From JBKHYJ01 sp046565505 (GTDB lineage Bacteria; Acidobacteriota; Blastocatellia; UBA7656): a stretch of 64,000 bases of DNA. The stretch lies in contig JBKHYJ010000076.1 of the NCBI GenBank assembly GCA_046565505.1, positions 1 to 64,000 on the forward strand, written 5' to 3'. The notes beneath the pieces were generated by a model. That model made no database searches, had not been told where the DNA came from, and worked only from the letters and a program-made list of their open reading frames with translations. The translations under genes were made by a program, and so were the position numbers. The number at the start of each line of letters is the position of its first letter. Position 1 is the stretch's first letter. Positions 42,848 through 50,031 of the stretch are shown here, piece after piece.

Positions 42848-43435
42848 ATGGCGAAGGCAGGCGCAGAACCGCCCGATGAGGTGCTGGTCGTCGCGTCGAT
42901 ACTCGGCGACCTGCGCGCGTTCGACGAACTCGCGACGCGGTATCGCGCCGCCGTGGTGCGCACGGCCCAGGGCATAGTCGGCCGGGAAGACGCGGAAGAC
43001 GTCGCCCAGGACGCGCTGTTACTAGCTTTCAGGGCGCTGCCTTCGATTGAAGAGCCGGCGAAATTTGCCGCGTGGCTTTCGGCCATCACACGCCATCGCG
43101 CGCAACGATTCGGCAAGCGCGAACGCGCTCATCGCGCGGGTCGCGTGGACCTCGACGGCTTCTTGCTCGAACAGGTTGAGGCGCTTACGCAGCCCTTCTT
43201 CACCGGCGGCGGCTCGGACGAGGCCCTGAGGCGCGCCCTCGATAACGTGCCCGCCGATTACGCGCTCGTGCTGAGACTGCGCTTCCTGGACGAGATGCCG
43301 CTTAAACGAATAGCGGCTTTTCTGGGCGTGCCTGTATCGACCGTCAAATGGCGTGCGCACCGGGGCAAGCAGTTGGTGCGCGAGCAGATGGGACTTTTAA
43401 AACGAGGTGAGAAATGGAAAGAGATAGAGAAATAG
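42848..43435 (+). CDS. ECF-type RNA polymerase sigma factor
   Basis: A sigma-70 family protein of about 195 residues. Region 2 (about 20-85) shows FDELATRYRAAVVRTAQ and DAEDVAQDALLLAFR; region 4 (about 120-185) shows LPLKRIAAFLGVPVSTVKWR-like spacing. GGGAG lies five bases before the ATG at 42848. An earlier ATG (42806) is possible, but a TATACT at 42799-42804 would put the transcription start after it. No anti-sigma factor is adjacent. Instead the next gene begins 22 bases before its stop and encodes a small protein duplicated in tandem. Target promoters unknown. Confidence 0.85.
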   Translation: MAKAGAEPPDEVLVVASILGDLRAFDELATRYRAAVVRTAQGIVGREDAEDVAQDALLLAFRALPSIEEPAKFAAWLSAITRHRAQRFGKRERAHRAGRVDLDGFLLEQVEALTQPFFTGGGSDEALRRALDNVPADYALVLRLRFLDEMPLKRIAAFLGVPVSTVKWRAHRGKQLVREQMGLLKRGEKWKEIEK

Positions 43436-43758
43436 TAAAGCTGATGAACGTTTTACGGCGGGTCGCGCGGGCCGCGAACTACGCCGCCTCCTACAACACG
43501 CAGCCCGACGCCGCGCGCTTCTGCGTGTCGCAATATAACAAGGTGCTCGCGCGGCTGGCGGAACTGGAGCCGGCCGTCGCGCCGCTGTTCGCGGAGCTTC
43601 CCGAGGAGGCTCCGCCTGAAGTCACGCGCATGGCGGCGGGCGAGCTGGCCGCTTTCTTCGAGGACGAGTCGGAAGGCGAGCGGCGTTCGCGTCGCGCGCG
43701 GCACTGCGGCGGAAGGCGCGCATGGGTCGGGTGGGCTTCTGTGTCGGGCCGTTGCTAA
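43414..43758 (+). CDS. Small protein of unknown function, tandem paralogue 1
   Basis: A 114-residue protein translated from an ATG inside the sigma-factor gene (overlap 22 bases, GAGGTGAG as ribosome-binding site). Residues 1-85 match the next gene product: MERDREIVKLMNVLRR, ARFCVSQYNKVLARLAELE and a C-terminal acidic FEDE. The last 28 residues are basic, Cys-containing and unrelated. It has no signal peptide or membrane helix. I do not recognise the family; coupling to the sigma factor suggests a regulator of it. Confidence 0.7.
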   Translation: MERDREIVKLMNVLRRVARAANYAASYNTQPDAARFCVSQYNKVLARLAELEPAVAPLFAELPEEAPPEVTRMAAGELAAFFEDESEGERRSRRARHCGGRRAWVGWASVSGRC

Positions 43759-43771
43759 TGGGAGGTGCGTT

Positions 43772-44275
43772 ATGGAAAGAGAGAAAGAGATAGCCAAGCT
43801 TGTCAACGTGCTGCGGCGGACCTCACGCATGGCCTTGCAGTCGGAATGGACCGGGAGCAGCCAGGATGTCGCGCGCTTTTGCGTCGAGCAATATAACCGC
43901 GTGTTGGCGCGGCTCAGGGAAATTGACGCGGGCGTCGGGACGGTATTCGACCCGCTCGCGGCCGACAGCTCGCTCACGGTCGCGGCGATGGCATGCCGTC
44001 AGCTCTCGGCTTATTACGAAGACGAAGTGGGCGGGAGGTCGGGCTGGGGTGAATCCTCAGGCGTGTGGGGCGACCCCAGGTACGGGATGTGGATCGATAA
44101 GCGCGCGTTCAAGGATTTTTGGAATAAGTCTGCTAAGGACGTGGAAGATTTTGGCGAGTTCATACGCGAGAATATAGAGGAGTGGGTCCGCCAGTACAGG
44201 GGGAAGGCGGGAGGCCCATCGCGGGGTGAGCCCACGACCGGGAAGACGGACCCCGAAGACACAAAGCCACAATGA
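43772..44275 (+). CDS. Small protein of unknown function, tandem paralogue 2
   Basis: A 167-residue helical protein. Residues 1-85 are homologous to the preceding gene product (MEREKEIAKLVNVLRR, ARFCVEQYNRVLARLREI, YYEDE). The longer C-terminus (90-167) has WGDPRYGMWIDKRAFKDFW and a Lys/Glu-rich amphipathic helix, then a polar tail. GGGAGG precedes the ATG. The pair looks like a tandem duplication behind the sigma factor gene, followed by different C-termini. Function unknown. Confidence 0.72.
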   Translation: MEREKEIAKLVNVLRRTSRMALQSEWTGSSQDVARFCVEQYNRVLARLREIDAGVGTVFDPLAADSSLTVAAMACRQLSAYYEDEVGGRSGWGESSGVWGDPRYGMWIDKRAFKDFWNKSAKDVEDFGEFIRENIEEWVRQYRGKAGGPSRGEPTTGKTDPEDTKPQ

Positions 44276-44400
44276 CAATCGATTAGACCCCCTGCGATAA
44301 CACGGAAGAAAGGGAAGGGAGAAAGTATGAGACTGGGCGCTTCGAGCGGGCCTCTGACTTCTCCTTTCCCCGCCGCCGTATTGCGCGAATTCGGAAAATC

Positions 44401-44429
44401 TTACATAGCGCGACTGTAATCTTTACAAT
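44401..44429 (+). promoter_or_regulatory. Promoter upstream of the OmpA-lipoprotein leader
   Basis: TTACAT (44401-44406) and TACAAT (44424-44429) are separated by 17 bases. The predicted start near 44436 gives a leader of about 260 bases before the lipoprotein gene. Confidence 0.5.
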
Positions 44430-44435
44430 CGCCCA

Positions 44436-44650
44436 ACCCTTCCAGGTCCGGCCCTCGCCGGCAGCTTCCTTTATTTTCGGCCAGTTTACGCGACCGGCGA
44501 AGCGTGCGCGCGGCGGCATAATGCTTGCTCATGTACCTGTGGGGCAGAGATACGGATGATAAATATCATTTCCGGTCTCTTATGCGGTTACTGTGGTGAG
44601 GACGGTAACCACGATAGGCGATGCGGACGCTGATCTGCATCGCCTTTTTA
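44436..44650 (+). ncRNA. Candidate attenuator leader or small RNA
   Basis: From the predicted transcription start to an intrinsic terminator, about 215 bases contain two consecutive hairpins: GGTTAC-13 nt-GTAACC (44586-44610) and GGCGATGC-12 nt-GCATCGCC (44617-44644) with TTTTTAT behind. Both loops contain GGACG. The unit could be a free small RNA or a leader that controls read-through into the OmpA-lipoprotein gene. It matches no riboswitch class I know. Confidence 0.45.
44617..44650 (+). terminator. Intrinsic terminator upstream of OmpA-lipoprotein gene
   Basis: A perfect 8-bp stem GGCGATGC/GCATCGCC with a 12-base loop is followed by TTTTTAT. It lies 48 bases before the lipoprotein ATG. 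Confidence 0.7.
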
Positions 44651-44697
44651 TACTTGCCCGAGCGGCAGGTAATTTCAAAAAGTGGGAGTATAAAATT

Positions 44698-45408
44698 ATG
44701 AAAAAGAATCTCGTAGTTTTAACAGCTCTGAGCATCTTCGTAGTCCTCAGTTCAATCGGGTGCGCGACGAAAAAATATGCGCGCAATCGCGTCAATGAGC
44801 GCGTCACCCCGCTCGAACAAAGGACGGGTGAGTTGGAAGAAACGTCGCGCCGTAACAGCCAGGACATCTCCCATCTGGGGACGGACGTAACGGACGTTCG
44901 CGGGCGCGCGGACCGCGCGCAGTCGCAAGCCGACACCGCCTTGAGCCGCGCCGACGAGGCCAACACTCATGCCGGCACGGTCGAACAGTCTGTCACGGAT
45001 TTGCGCACGAACATCGACAAGTATGGGCTTCAGAACACGGCGACGGTGAACTTCAAGTTCGACAGCTATCAACTGACCCCCGAAGCGAAAGAGTCGCTCG
45101 ACCAGTTGGCTGCGCAGATTAAGGACCGCGAAAACTTCATACTCGAGATAGAAGGGTTCGCCGACGCGACCGGCAGCGATTCTTATAACAACCAGCTCAC
45201 GCAGCGCCGCGCCGACGCGGTCCGCCGCTACCTGGCCGAGCAGCATAATATTCCTTTGTTCAGAATGCATATCCTCGGATTTGGCGAAGTCCGCGCGGTC
45301 GCCGATAACACGACGCGCTCCGGCCGCGCGCAGAACCGCCGCGTCGAGATCCGGTTGCTCACCCGCAACGTTTCCGGCTCCGCGGCGACATCAGGGTCAC
45401 AGCACTAG
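44698..45408 (+). CDS. Pal-like OmpA-family lipoprotein
   Basis: A 236-residue lipoprotein with signal peptide and lipobox SIGC (Cys near 22). A coiled-coil stretch (about 30-110) is rich in Glu, Arg and Ala. The C-terminal OmpA/Pal domain (about 120-230) has FKFDSYQLTPEAKESLD, EGFADATGSDSYN and NRRVEIRL, which bind peptidoglycan non-covalently. It would tether the outer membrane to the wall. GGGAG lies nine bases before the ATG at 44698; an in-frame start at 44593 is rejected. A canonical terminator follows, and an attenuator-like leader precedes. Confidence 0.9.
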   Translation: MKKNLVVLTALSIFVVLSSIGCATKKYARNRVNERVTPLEQRTGELEETSRRNSQDISHLGTDVTDVRGRADRAQSQADTALSRADEANTHAGTVEQSVTDLRTNIDKYGLQNTATVNFKFDSYQLTPEAKESLDQLAAQIKDRENFILEIEGFADATGSDSYNNQLTQRRADAVRRYLAEQHNIPLFRMHILGFGEVRAVADNTTRSGRAQNRRVEIRLLTRNVSGSAATSGSQH

Positions 45409-45482
45409 CCCCCTCTCTGATCGAACGGCTAGCACCGCAGCTAGAACCAATCCCTCGATCAAATACTGCCTCCGAAACACAA

Positions 45483-45510
45483 GGCGGGCCAACCGGCCCG
45501 CCCTTTTTTT
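45483..45510 (+). terminator. Canonical intrinsic terminator after OmpA-lipoprotein gene
   Basis: A perfect 8-bp stem GGCGGGCC-AACC-GGCCCGCC is followed by C and seven T. It is the clearest rho-independent terminator in the window. Confidence 0.92.
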
Positions 45511-45604
45511 CGCCCGCCCGCCCGCGCCGGGCTTGACGCACGCGAACGCCAGGCTTAATAACATTCCTATGATGTCGCAGACCAAGTAGCCGGAAATTTC
45601 TACG

Positions 45605-46123
45605 ATGAAAAGCAGAATGGAAGTCGTCAAAGCGGACATAACGACCCTCAAAGTGGACGCGATAGTCAACGCGGCCAACAGCTCGCTGCTCGGCGGGGGC
45701 GGTGTGGATGGCGCGATCCACCGCAAGGCCGGCCCGGGTCTGCTTCAAGAATGCCGCTCGCTCGGCGGCTGCGAGACGGGCCAGGCTAAGATAACGTCGG
45801 GCCACGGCCTCCCGGCGCGGTACGTAATTCACGCGGTGGGCCCCGTCTGGCATGGCGGGGCCGCAGGCGAGGCGGGACTGCTGGCTTCATGCTACGCCTC
45901 GAGCCTCAGACTGGCGGCCGGGCACGGCGTTAAAACGATAGCTTTCCCCGCCATTAGCTGCGGGGCGTATGGCTACCCCGTGGAAGAGGCGGCGCGGGTC
46001 GCGGTGAGCGAAACGGCCGCGTTTCTGGGCGGGGATGATTCGGTCGAAAGAGTCATATTTACTTGCTTCGGCGACGACGTGTACCATGCTTACGTGAAAG
46101 CGCTTGAGGGCCTGGATGCTTGA
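45605..46123 (+). CDS. Macro-domain protein (O-acetyl-ADP-ribose deacetylase-like)
   Basis: A 172-residue stand-alone macro domain (YmdB/MacroD type) that binds ADP-ribose and removes acyl or ADP-ribosyl groups. The catalytic loop NAANSSLLGGGGVDGAIH lies near residues 22-39, and FPAISCGAYGYP near 117. The start may be the ATG at 45605 or the one at 45617. The next genes on the same strand (HNH, Nudix, TrmL) follow within 30 bases each, suggesting a transcription unit. Confidence 0.93.
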   Translation: MKSRMEVVKADITTLKVDAIVNAANSSLLGGGGVDGAIHRKAGPGLLQECRSLGGCETGQAKITSGHGLPARYVIHAVGPVWHGGAAGEAGLLASCYASSLRLAAGHGVKTIAFPAISCGAYGYPVEEAARVAVSETAAFLGGDDSVERVIFTCFGDDVYHAYVKALEGLDA

Positions 46124-46150
46124 TTAGAAGATTCGAGGTCTGGGGGAAGC

Positions 46151-46435
46151 TTGAATCATTCGGCGCAAGGGGCATGCGCGCTGTGCGAGCGCGCGGTCGC
46201 CCGCATCTCGAAACATCACCTGACCCCGAAATCCGAAGGCGGCACAGAGACGATAGACCTTTGCTCCGCTTGCCATAAGACTCTGCATAAATTCTTTACT
46301 AATCGCACCCTCGCGAGGGAGTTGAGCACGATCGATGCTTTGCGGCGAAACCCTGAGGTGCGGCGATACCTCGCATGGGTGCGCAAGCAGCCCGACCGTT
46401 CCATACATGTCCGTACGAGCCGCAGGAGGCGTTGA
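46151..46435 (+). CDS. Small HNH-type zinc-binding protein
   Basis: A 94-residue protein with Cys9-x2-Cys12, His22-His23 and Cys38-x2-Cys41-His, His46, arranged as in HNH endonuclease folds with a structural zinc. TTG is the start. The C-terminal half is basic and helical. Such stand-alone small HNH proteins occur widely, but a substrate is rarely known. Its stop is one base before the GTG start of the Nudix gene. Confidence 0.7.
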   Translation: MNHSAQGACALCERAVARISKHHLTPKSEGGTETIDLCSACHKTLHKFFTNRTLARELSTIDALRRNPEVRRYLAWVRKQPDRSIHVRTSRRRR

Positions 46436-46436
46436 A

Positions 46437-46961
46437 GTGGCGAGCAAAACCGGGAAGAAAAAGGGCGAGGCCGGCTCCCCCCGCCGGCGGGAATATTGCT
46501 ACGAGCACCCGCGGCCCGCCGTGACGGTCGATATAGTGCTCTTCCGCCGCGAGGCCGGGCGCGTAGAGGTTCTGCTGATAAAGCGCGGGCGCGACCCTTT
46601 CAAGGGACGCTGGGCTTTCCCGGGCGGGTTTGTAGACGAGGACGAATCTCTAGAAGATGCCGCCGCGCGCGAGTTGCGCGAAGAGACGGGGTTGGAAAAC
46701 GTCCGCCTGAAACAGGTCGGCGCGTTCGGGGACCCGGGGCGGGACCCACGCGGCCACACCGTGAGCGTAGCCTTCGCCGCCCTGCTTGAGACGCCTGACG
46801 AAGCCAGGGCCGGCGACGACGCGGAAGAGGCAGCGTGGCATACGGTCGCGCGCCCCCCTCTGCTCGCCTTCGATCATAAAAAAATTCTCGGCGCTGCCAT
46901 CGAAAGCACGTTGCCGAATGGCAAACAAATCCCGCGCCCAATCGGGCGCAAGAAGAGATGA
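46437..46961 (+). CDS. Nudix hydrolase (ADP-ribose pyrophosphatase-like)
   Basis: A 174-residue Nudix hydrolase. The Nudix box G(x5)E(x7)REUxEExGU is complete: GGFVDEDESLEDAAA then RELREETGLE near residues 62-86. Residues 18-60 with YEHPRPAVTVDIVLF resemble ADP-ribose or NrtR-type Nudix proteins. AGGAGG lies seven bases before the GTG at 46437. The long in-frame extension upstream overlaps the HNH gene and is not supported. It adjoins a macro-domain gene, which fits ADP-ribose metabolism. Confidence 0.88.
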   Translation: MASKTGKKKGEAGSPRRREYCYEHPRPAVTVDIVLFRREAGRVEVLLIKRGRDPFKGRWAFPGGFVDEDESLEDAAARELREETGLENVRLKQVGAFGDPGRDPRGHTVSVAFAALLETPDEARAGDDAEEAAWHTVARPPLLAFDHKKILGAAIESTLPNGKQIPRPIGRKKR

Positions 46962-46964
46962 CGC

Positions 46965-47477
46965 ATGAGTAGCGAGCCCGTCGTCCCTTCAATCACCGCC
47001 GAGCCCCGTTCGTCGCGGCTGCACGTCGCGCTCGTCGAGCCTGAGATTCCGCCCAACACCGGGAACATAGCGCGGCTATGCGCCGCGACCTTCACGCCTT
47101 TGCACCTGGTGGGCAAGCTCGGGTTCCGAACCGACGACAAGGCCGTGCGGCGCGCGGGTCTGGATTACTGGGGCGAAGTCGAGATTCATTATCACCTGAA
47201 CATAGAAGTGCTCTACGCGGCCTTGCCCGCCGCACGCTTCTTATACTTCACGACGAAGGCGGAGCGCGCCTACACGGACTTCGATTACGCGCCGGGTGAT
47301 TGTCTCGTCTTCGGCCGCGAGACGCGCGGGCTTCCTGAAGAGTTATTGCGCGCGAATTGGGGGCGTTGCCTGACGATACCCATGCCCAACAAGGGCGTGC
47401 GGTCGTTGAATCTCGCCACCTCTGTCGGCATAGCGCTTTACGAAGCGCTCAGGCAAACTTCCGGTTTTAGGTATTAG
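46965..47477 (+). CDS. trmL: tRNA (cytidine/uridine-2'-O-)-methyltransferase TrmL
   Basis: A 170-residue SPOUT methyltransferase for position 34 of tRNA-Leu. A 17-residue N-terminal extension is followed by LHVALVEPEIPPNTGNIAR (about 18-36), LVFGRETRGLPEELL (about 110) and the knot IPMPNKGVRSLNLATSVGIA (about 130-150), diagnostic for TrmL. Four bases separate it from the Nudix stop. Confidence 0.95.
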   Translation: MSSEPVVPSITAEPRSSRLHVALVEPEIPPNTGNIARLCAATFTPLHLVGKLGFRTDDKAVRRAGLDYWGEVEIHYHLNIEVLYAALPAARFLYFTTKAERAYTDFDYAPGDCLVFGRETRGLPEELLRANWGRCLTIPMPNKGVRSLNLATSVGIALYEALRQTSGFRY

Positions 47478-47549
47478 ATTCCGGGCCAGGGACCGGGCCG
47501 CCCGGTGAGGCGCTGTTTGACCTGCTCGGCAGCAAATCCAAAACCTAAA

Positions 47550-47595
47550 ATAAACAAATTGGGCCGGCCGCGCGCCAATAGCACGGCCGGCCCAA
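47550..47595 (-). terminator. Terminator of the M48 protease gene
   Basis: TTGGGCCGGCCG (47559-47570) and CGGCCGGCCCAA (47584-47595) form a perfect 12-bp stem. On the minus strand it is followed by TTTGTTTATTTTAGG, so it ends the M48 gene 31 bases after its stop and may also halt the converging trmL transcript. Confidence 0.82.
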
Positions 47596-47625
47596 AGCCT
47601 ACGGGAGGAGTGATGAGATTAATGC

Positions 47626-48750
47626 TCAGGGCTTCTTGTCGGCGGGCTTGCCATCGCTGTCGCGTCGCTTCAGCGTGGGCCTGTCTTTGTCTTTAGGCTG
47701 TTCCGTGTCGGTCGTCGAGGGTGAAGCTTGATCGTCGCCGTCCTTGCGCCGCTTCAGCGTCGGGCGCTTCGGCCCCGTGTCGCGGTTGCCGGAGGCGTCA
47801 ATCGTCCTAGCATTCGTCAGCTTGAGCAGCCTGTTCTTCACTGCGCTGAATTCCGACGTGCTGAGCGTGTACTCGTCGCGGTCTGGAAATTTCGCCAGCA
47901 GGTCATGCACTTTGGTGATCCGGTCGGGCGTTGGCGGGTGGGTGCCGAAAAGTTTAGAAAGCGTGCCCGGCTTGCCCTTCTCTTTTTTCTCCAGCTTCTC
48001 GAAGAACGAGAGGAAGTTATTCGGGTCATACCCGGCGGCCCAGAGGTACTGCGCGCCCAGCCTGTCGGCCTCGGCCTCGGAGCCGCGGCTGAATTTGAGG
48101 AAGGCCAGCGGCACGCCGATCTGCGCGGCCTGGTAAGCGAGGTAACCGAGCCCGCCCGTCATGAAGATCAGCGGGATCATCGCGTAATTGGCGAGCGTGG
48201 CTTTCGACGCTTGCTCGACGCCGTGGCGCGCGGCGACGTGCGCGATCTCGTGCGCCATCACGCCGGCAAGCTCGGCCTCGCTGTCGGCGGCCAGTATCGC
48301 CCCTTTGTTGACGTAGAGGAAGCCGCCGGGCAGCGCGAACGCGTTCACGTCGTCAGAGTCCAGCACCTTGATGGTGAAAGGTATCTTGGCGTCCGAGTGT
48401 AGCGCGAGGTTCTGCCCTATGCGGTTGACGTACTCGCTCACGACGGGGTCGTCAACAAACTTGGCCTGCTGGTCTACCTGCGAGGCGACCTGCCGCCCGA
48501 GCGCCACCTCTTTATCGAGCGAGTAAAAATTGATCTGGTGCTTATTGATGTTGCGCTTGCCGATCATCAGCGGGTTCTCAGTGTCGTCAAGCTTGCCTTT
48601 AGAAGTCGGCGCGCCGGGCTGCTGAGCCGCCTGGTCCGGCTGCTTCTTACTATCAGAATTGTTCTGAGTGCCGGCGAGCAGCGTCGTGGGTGAGACTATG
48701 ATTGCCGCTAACGCCAAAGCCGTAAGCCGCTTTAATATGATTGACTTCAT
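47626..48750 (-). CDS. M48-family zinc metalloprotease, exported
   Basis: A 374-residue protease with a signal peptide (1-27). The catalytic HEIAH is in MAHEIAHVAARHG near residue 185, and the third ligand is in the GSEAEADRLG stretch (near 243). LFGTHPPTPDR follows. Residues 300-374 are a low-complexity tail with repeated LKRR motifs. It resembles BepA/LoiP-type M48 proteases that act on outer-membrane proteins. The ATG at 48750 is preceded by GAGGAG; the upstream extension to 48795 is rejected. Confidence 0.9.
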   Translation of the reverse strand: MKSIILKRLTALALAAIIVSPTTLLAGTQNNSDSKKQPDQAAQQPGAPTSKGKLDDTENPLMIGKRNINKHQINFYSLDKEVALGRQVASQVDQQAKFVDDPVVSEYVNRIGQNLALHSDAKIPFTIKVLDSDDVNAFALPGGFLYVNKGAILAADSEAELAGVMAHEIAHVAARHGVEQASKATLANYAMIPLIFMTGGLGYLAYQAAQIGVPLAFLKFSRGSEAEADRLGAQYLWAAGYDPNNFLSFFEKLEKKEKGKPGTLSKLFGTHPPTPDRITKVHDLLAKFPDRDEYTLSTSEFSAVKNRLLKLTNARTIDASGNRDTGPKRPTLKRRKDGDDQASPSTTDTEQPKDKDRPTLKRRDSDGKPADKKP

Positions 48751-49033
48751 CGGTTGAACTCCTCTAACACGGTGGTTCGGAAGAGGCGCCCGCACGGGGA
48801 CGAGCCGCTCTTACACTTCAAGTTTACCACAGCACTATTAAGGCCGGAAAGTTACGCCCCAGGACGTGTATTATATCGCCGGCATATTAAAAGGTGATTA
48901 AACTTGAATTATAAATTGCTAATATAGCGGGTCGCGGGGCCGGGGCGGCGTGCGCGGGGCCGCTGACGAATCAACCTGCGGCGCCCGCCTATAGGGGGTG
49001 CGCTCGGCCCGGCAGCCGGAAAGGAGCCGTCGA

Positions 49034-49918
49034 TTGAAACTCTCTATCATAGGGGCCGGCCGCGTCGGGCAGACGATAGGCCGAATGGCTCGCGAAGCAG
49101 GATACGACATAACTGATGTCATTTGCCGCTCGCGGCGGTCGGCCCAATCCGCCGCCCGGTTCATCGGCGCAGGCAACGCGCAGACGGCTGCGCGCGCGCG
49201 GCTCTCGACGGCGGATATAATTCTAATCGCGACTCCCGATGATAAGATCAAAGATGCGGTCGAGCTTGTCTCAGGCAATGCCTCGCGAATCGGCCGCGCG
49301 GTCGCGCTGCACACGAGCGGGGCGCTCGCGAGCGACGCGCTCTCTCCGCTCGCCGACCTCGGGTTCGGCGTCGGCTCGTGCCACCCGCTACAGACGTTTG
49401 AAAGCCCCGGGCGAGCCGTCGCCAGCGCGCCCGCGAGCTACTTTTGCATAGAGGGCGGCGCGAGGGCCGCGCGGGCGGCTCGCAAATTAGTCGGCAGCAT
49501 AGGGGCCAGGCATTTCGAGATACCGACCGAGATGAAGGGCCTCTACCATGCGGCGGCGGTTATGGCGTCGGGCGGGGTTGTTGCGCTTGTGAGCATCAGC
49601 CTTGAGATGCTCGCCCGCTGCGGCCTGGGGCGGGCCGAATCGAAAAAGGTGCTGCTGCCTTTAATCGAAGGCACAATCGCAAATGTGCGCGCGGTCGGCC
49701 CGGCGCGCGCGCTCACGGGACCCGTTCGCAGAGGCGATAAAGGTACTGTCGGGCGAAATATGAACGCCGTCGCGGCTATTGATTCAGACTGGCTCGAACT
49801 TTATCGCCTGCTGGCCGCGCGCAGCCTGTCATTAGCCGAAGAGGCCGGCCTGGACGAAAAATCGCTCGCCGAATTGCGACGGTTGCTGAAGCCGAAAGGT
49901 AAGAGCCGAAAGGCGTGA
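49034..49918 (+). CDS. Rossmann-fold DUF2520-type oxidoreductase-like protein
   Basis: A 294-residue protein. The N-terminal NAD(P)-binding fold starts with LSIIGAGRVGQTIG and ADIILIATPDDKI. A helical C-terminal domain holds GLYHAAAVMASGG and LTGPVRRGD, as in Rossmann-like DUF2520 proteins found near coaX or panC. AAGGAG seven bases upstream of the TTG at 49034 fits better than the upstream ATG at 48998. Substrate unknown. A region of A/T-rich promoter-like DNA (48865-48930) separates it from the divergent M48 gene. Confidence 0.8.
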   Translation: MKLSIIGAGRVGQTIGRMAREAGYDITDVICRSRRSAQSAARFIGAGNAQTAARARLSTADIILIATPDDKIKDAVELVSGNASRIGRAVALHTSGALASDALSPLADLGFGVGSCHPLQTFESPGRAVASAPASYFCIEGGARAARAARKLVGSIGARHFEIPTEMKGLYHAAAVMASGGVVALVSISLEMLARCGLGRAESKKVLLPLIEGTIANVRAVGPARALTGPVRRGDKGTVGRNMNAVAAIDSDWLELYRLLAARSLSLAEEAGLDEKSLAELRRLLKPKGKSRKA

Positions 49919-50031
49919 GGCGGCGGCGTGATGTAAACGCCAGCCCGCAGGCGAAAATCGAAAGGGCCTGATTATGAAGCGCACGCCTTTTGTCTACCCG
50001 TGCCTGGCACTTTCAGGCTCGCGCGCGGTGC

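Larger units (their letters stand above)
44276..44697. other. Intergenic region carrying a promoter and long structured leader
   Basis: No protein gene is credible. The 422 bases contain a promoter (44401-44429), a small dyad ATGATA-AA-TATCAT (44556-44569), the hairpin GGTTAC/GTAACC (44586-44610) and an intrinsic terminator (44617-44650), all upstream of the OmpA-lipoprotein start. See the separate entries. Confidence 0.6.

Noticed and set aside
43414..43758. Paralogue 1 as a frameshifted remnant of paralogue 2
   Set aside because: The alternative frame tested after the homologous region does not restore the paralogue 2 C-terminus, so it is a distinct tail and not a simple frameshift.
44436..44650. 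Assignment of the leader RNA to a known riboswitch (c-di-GMP, fluoride, guanidine II, ZTP)
   Set aside because: None of the conserved core sequences is present; only the general layout of consecutive hairpins before a terminator is similar.
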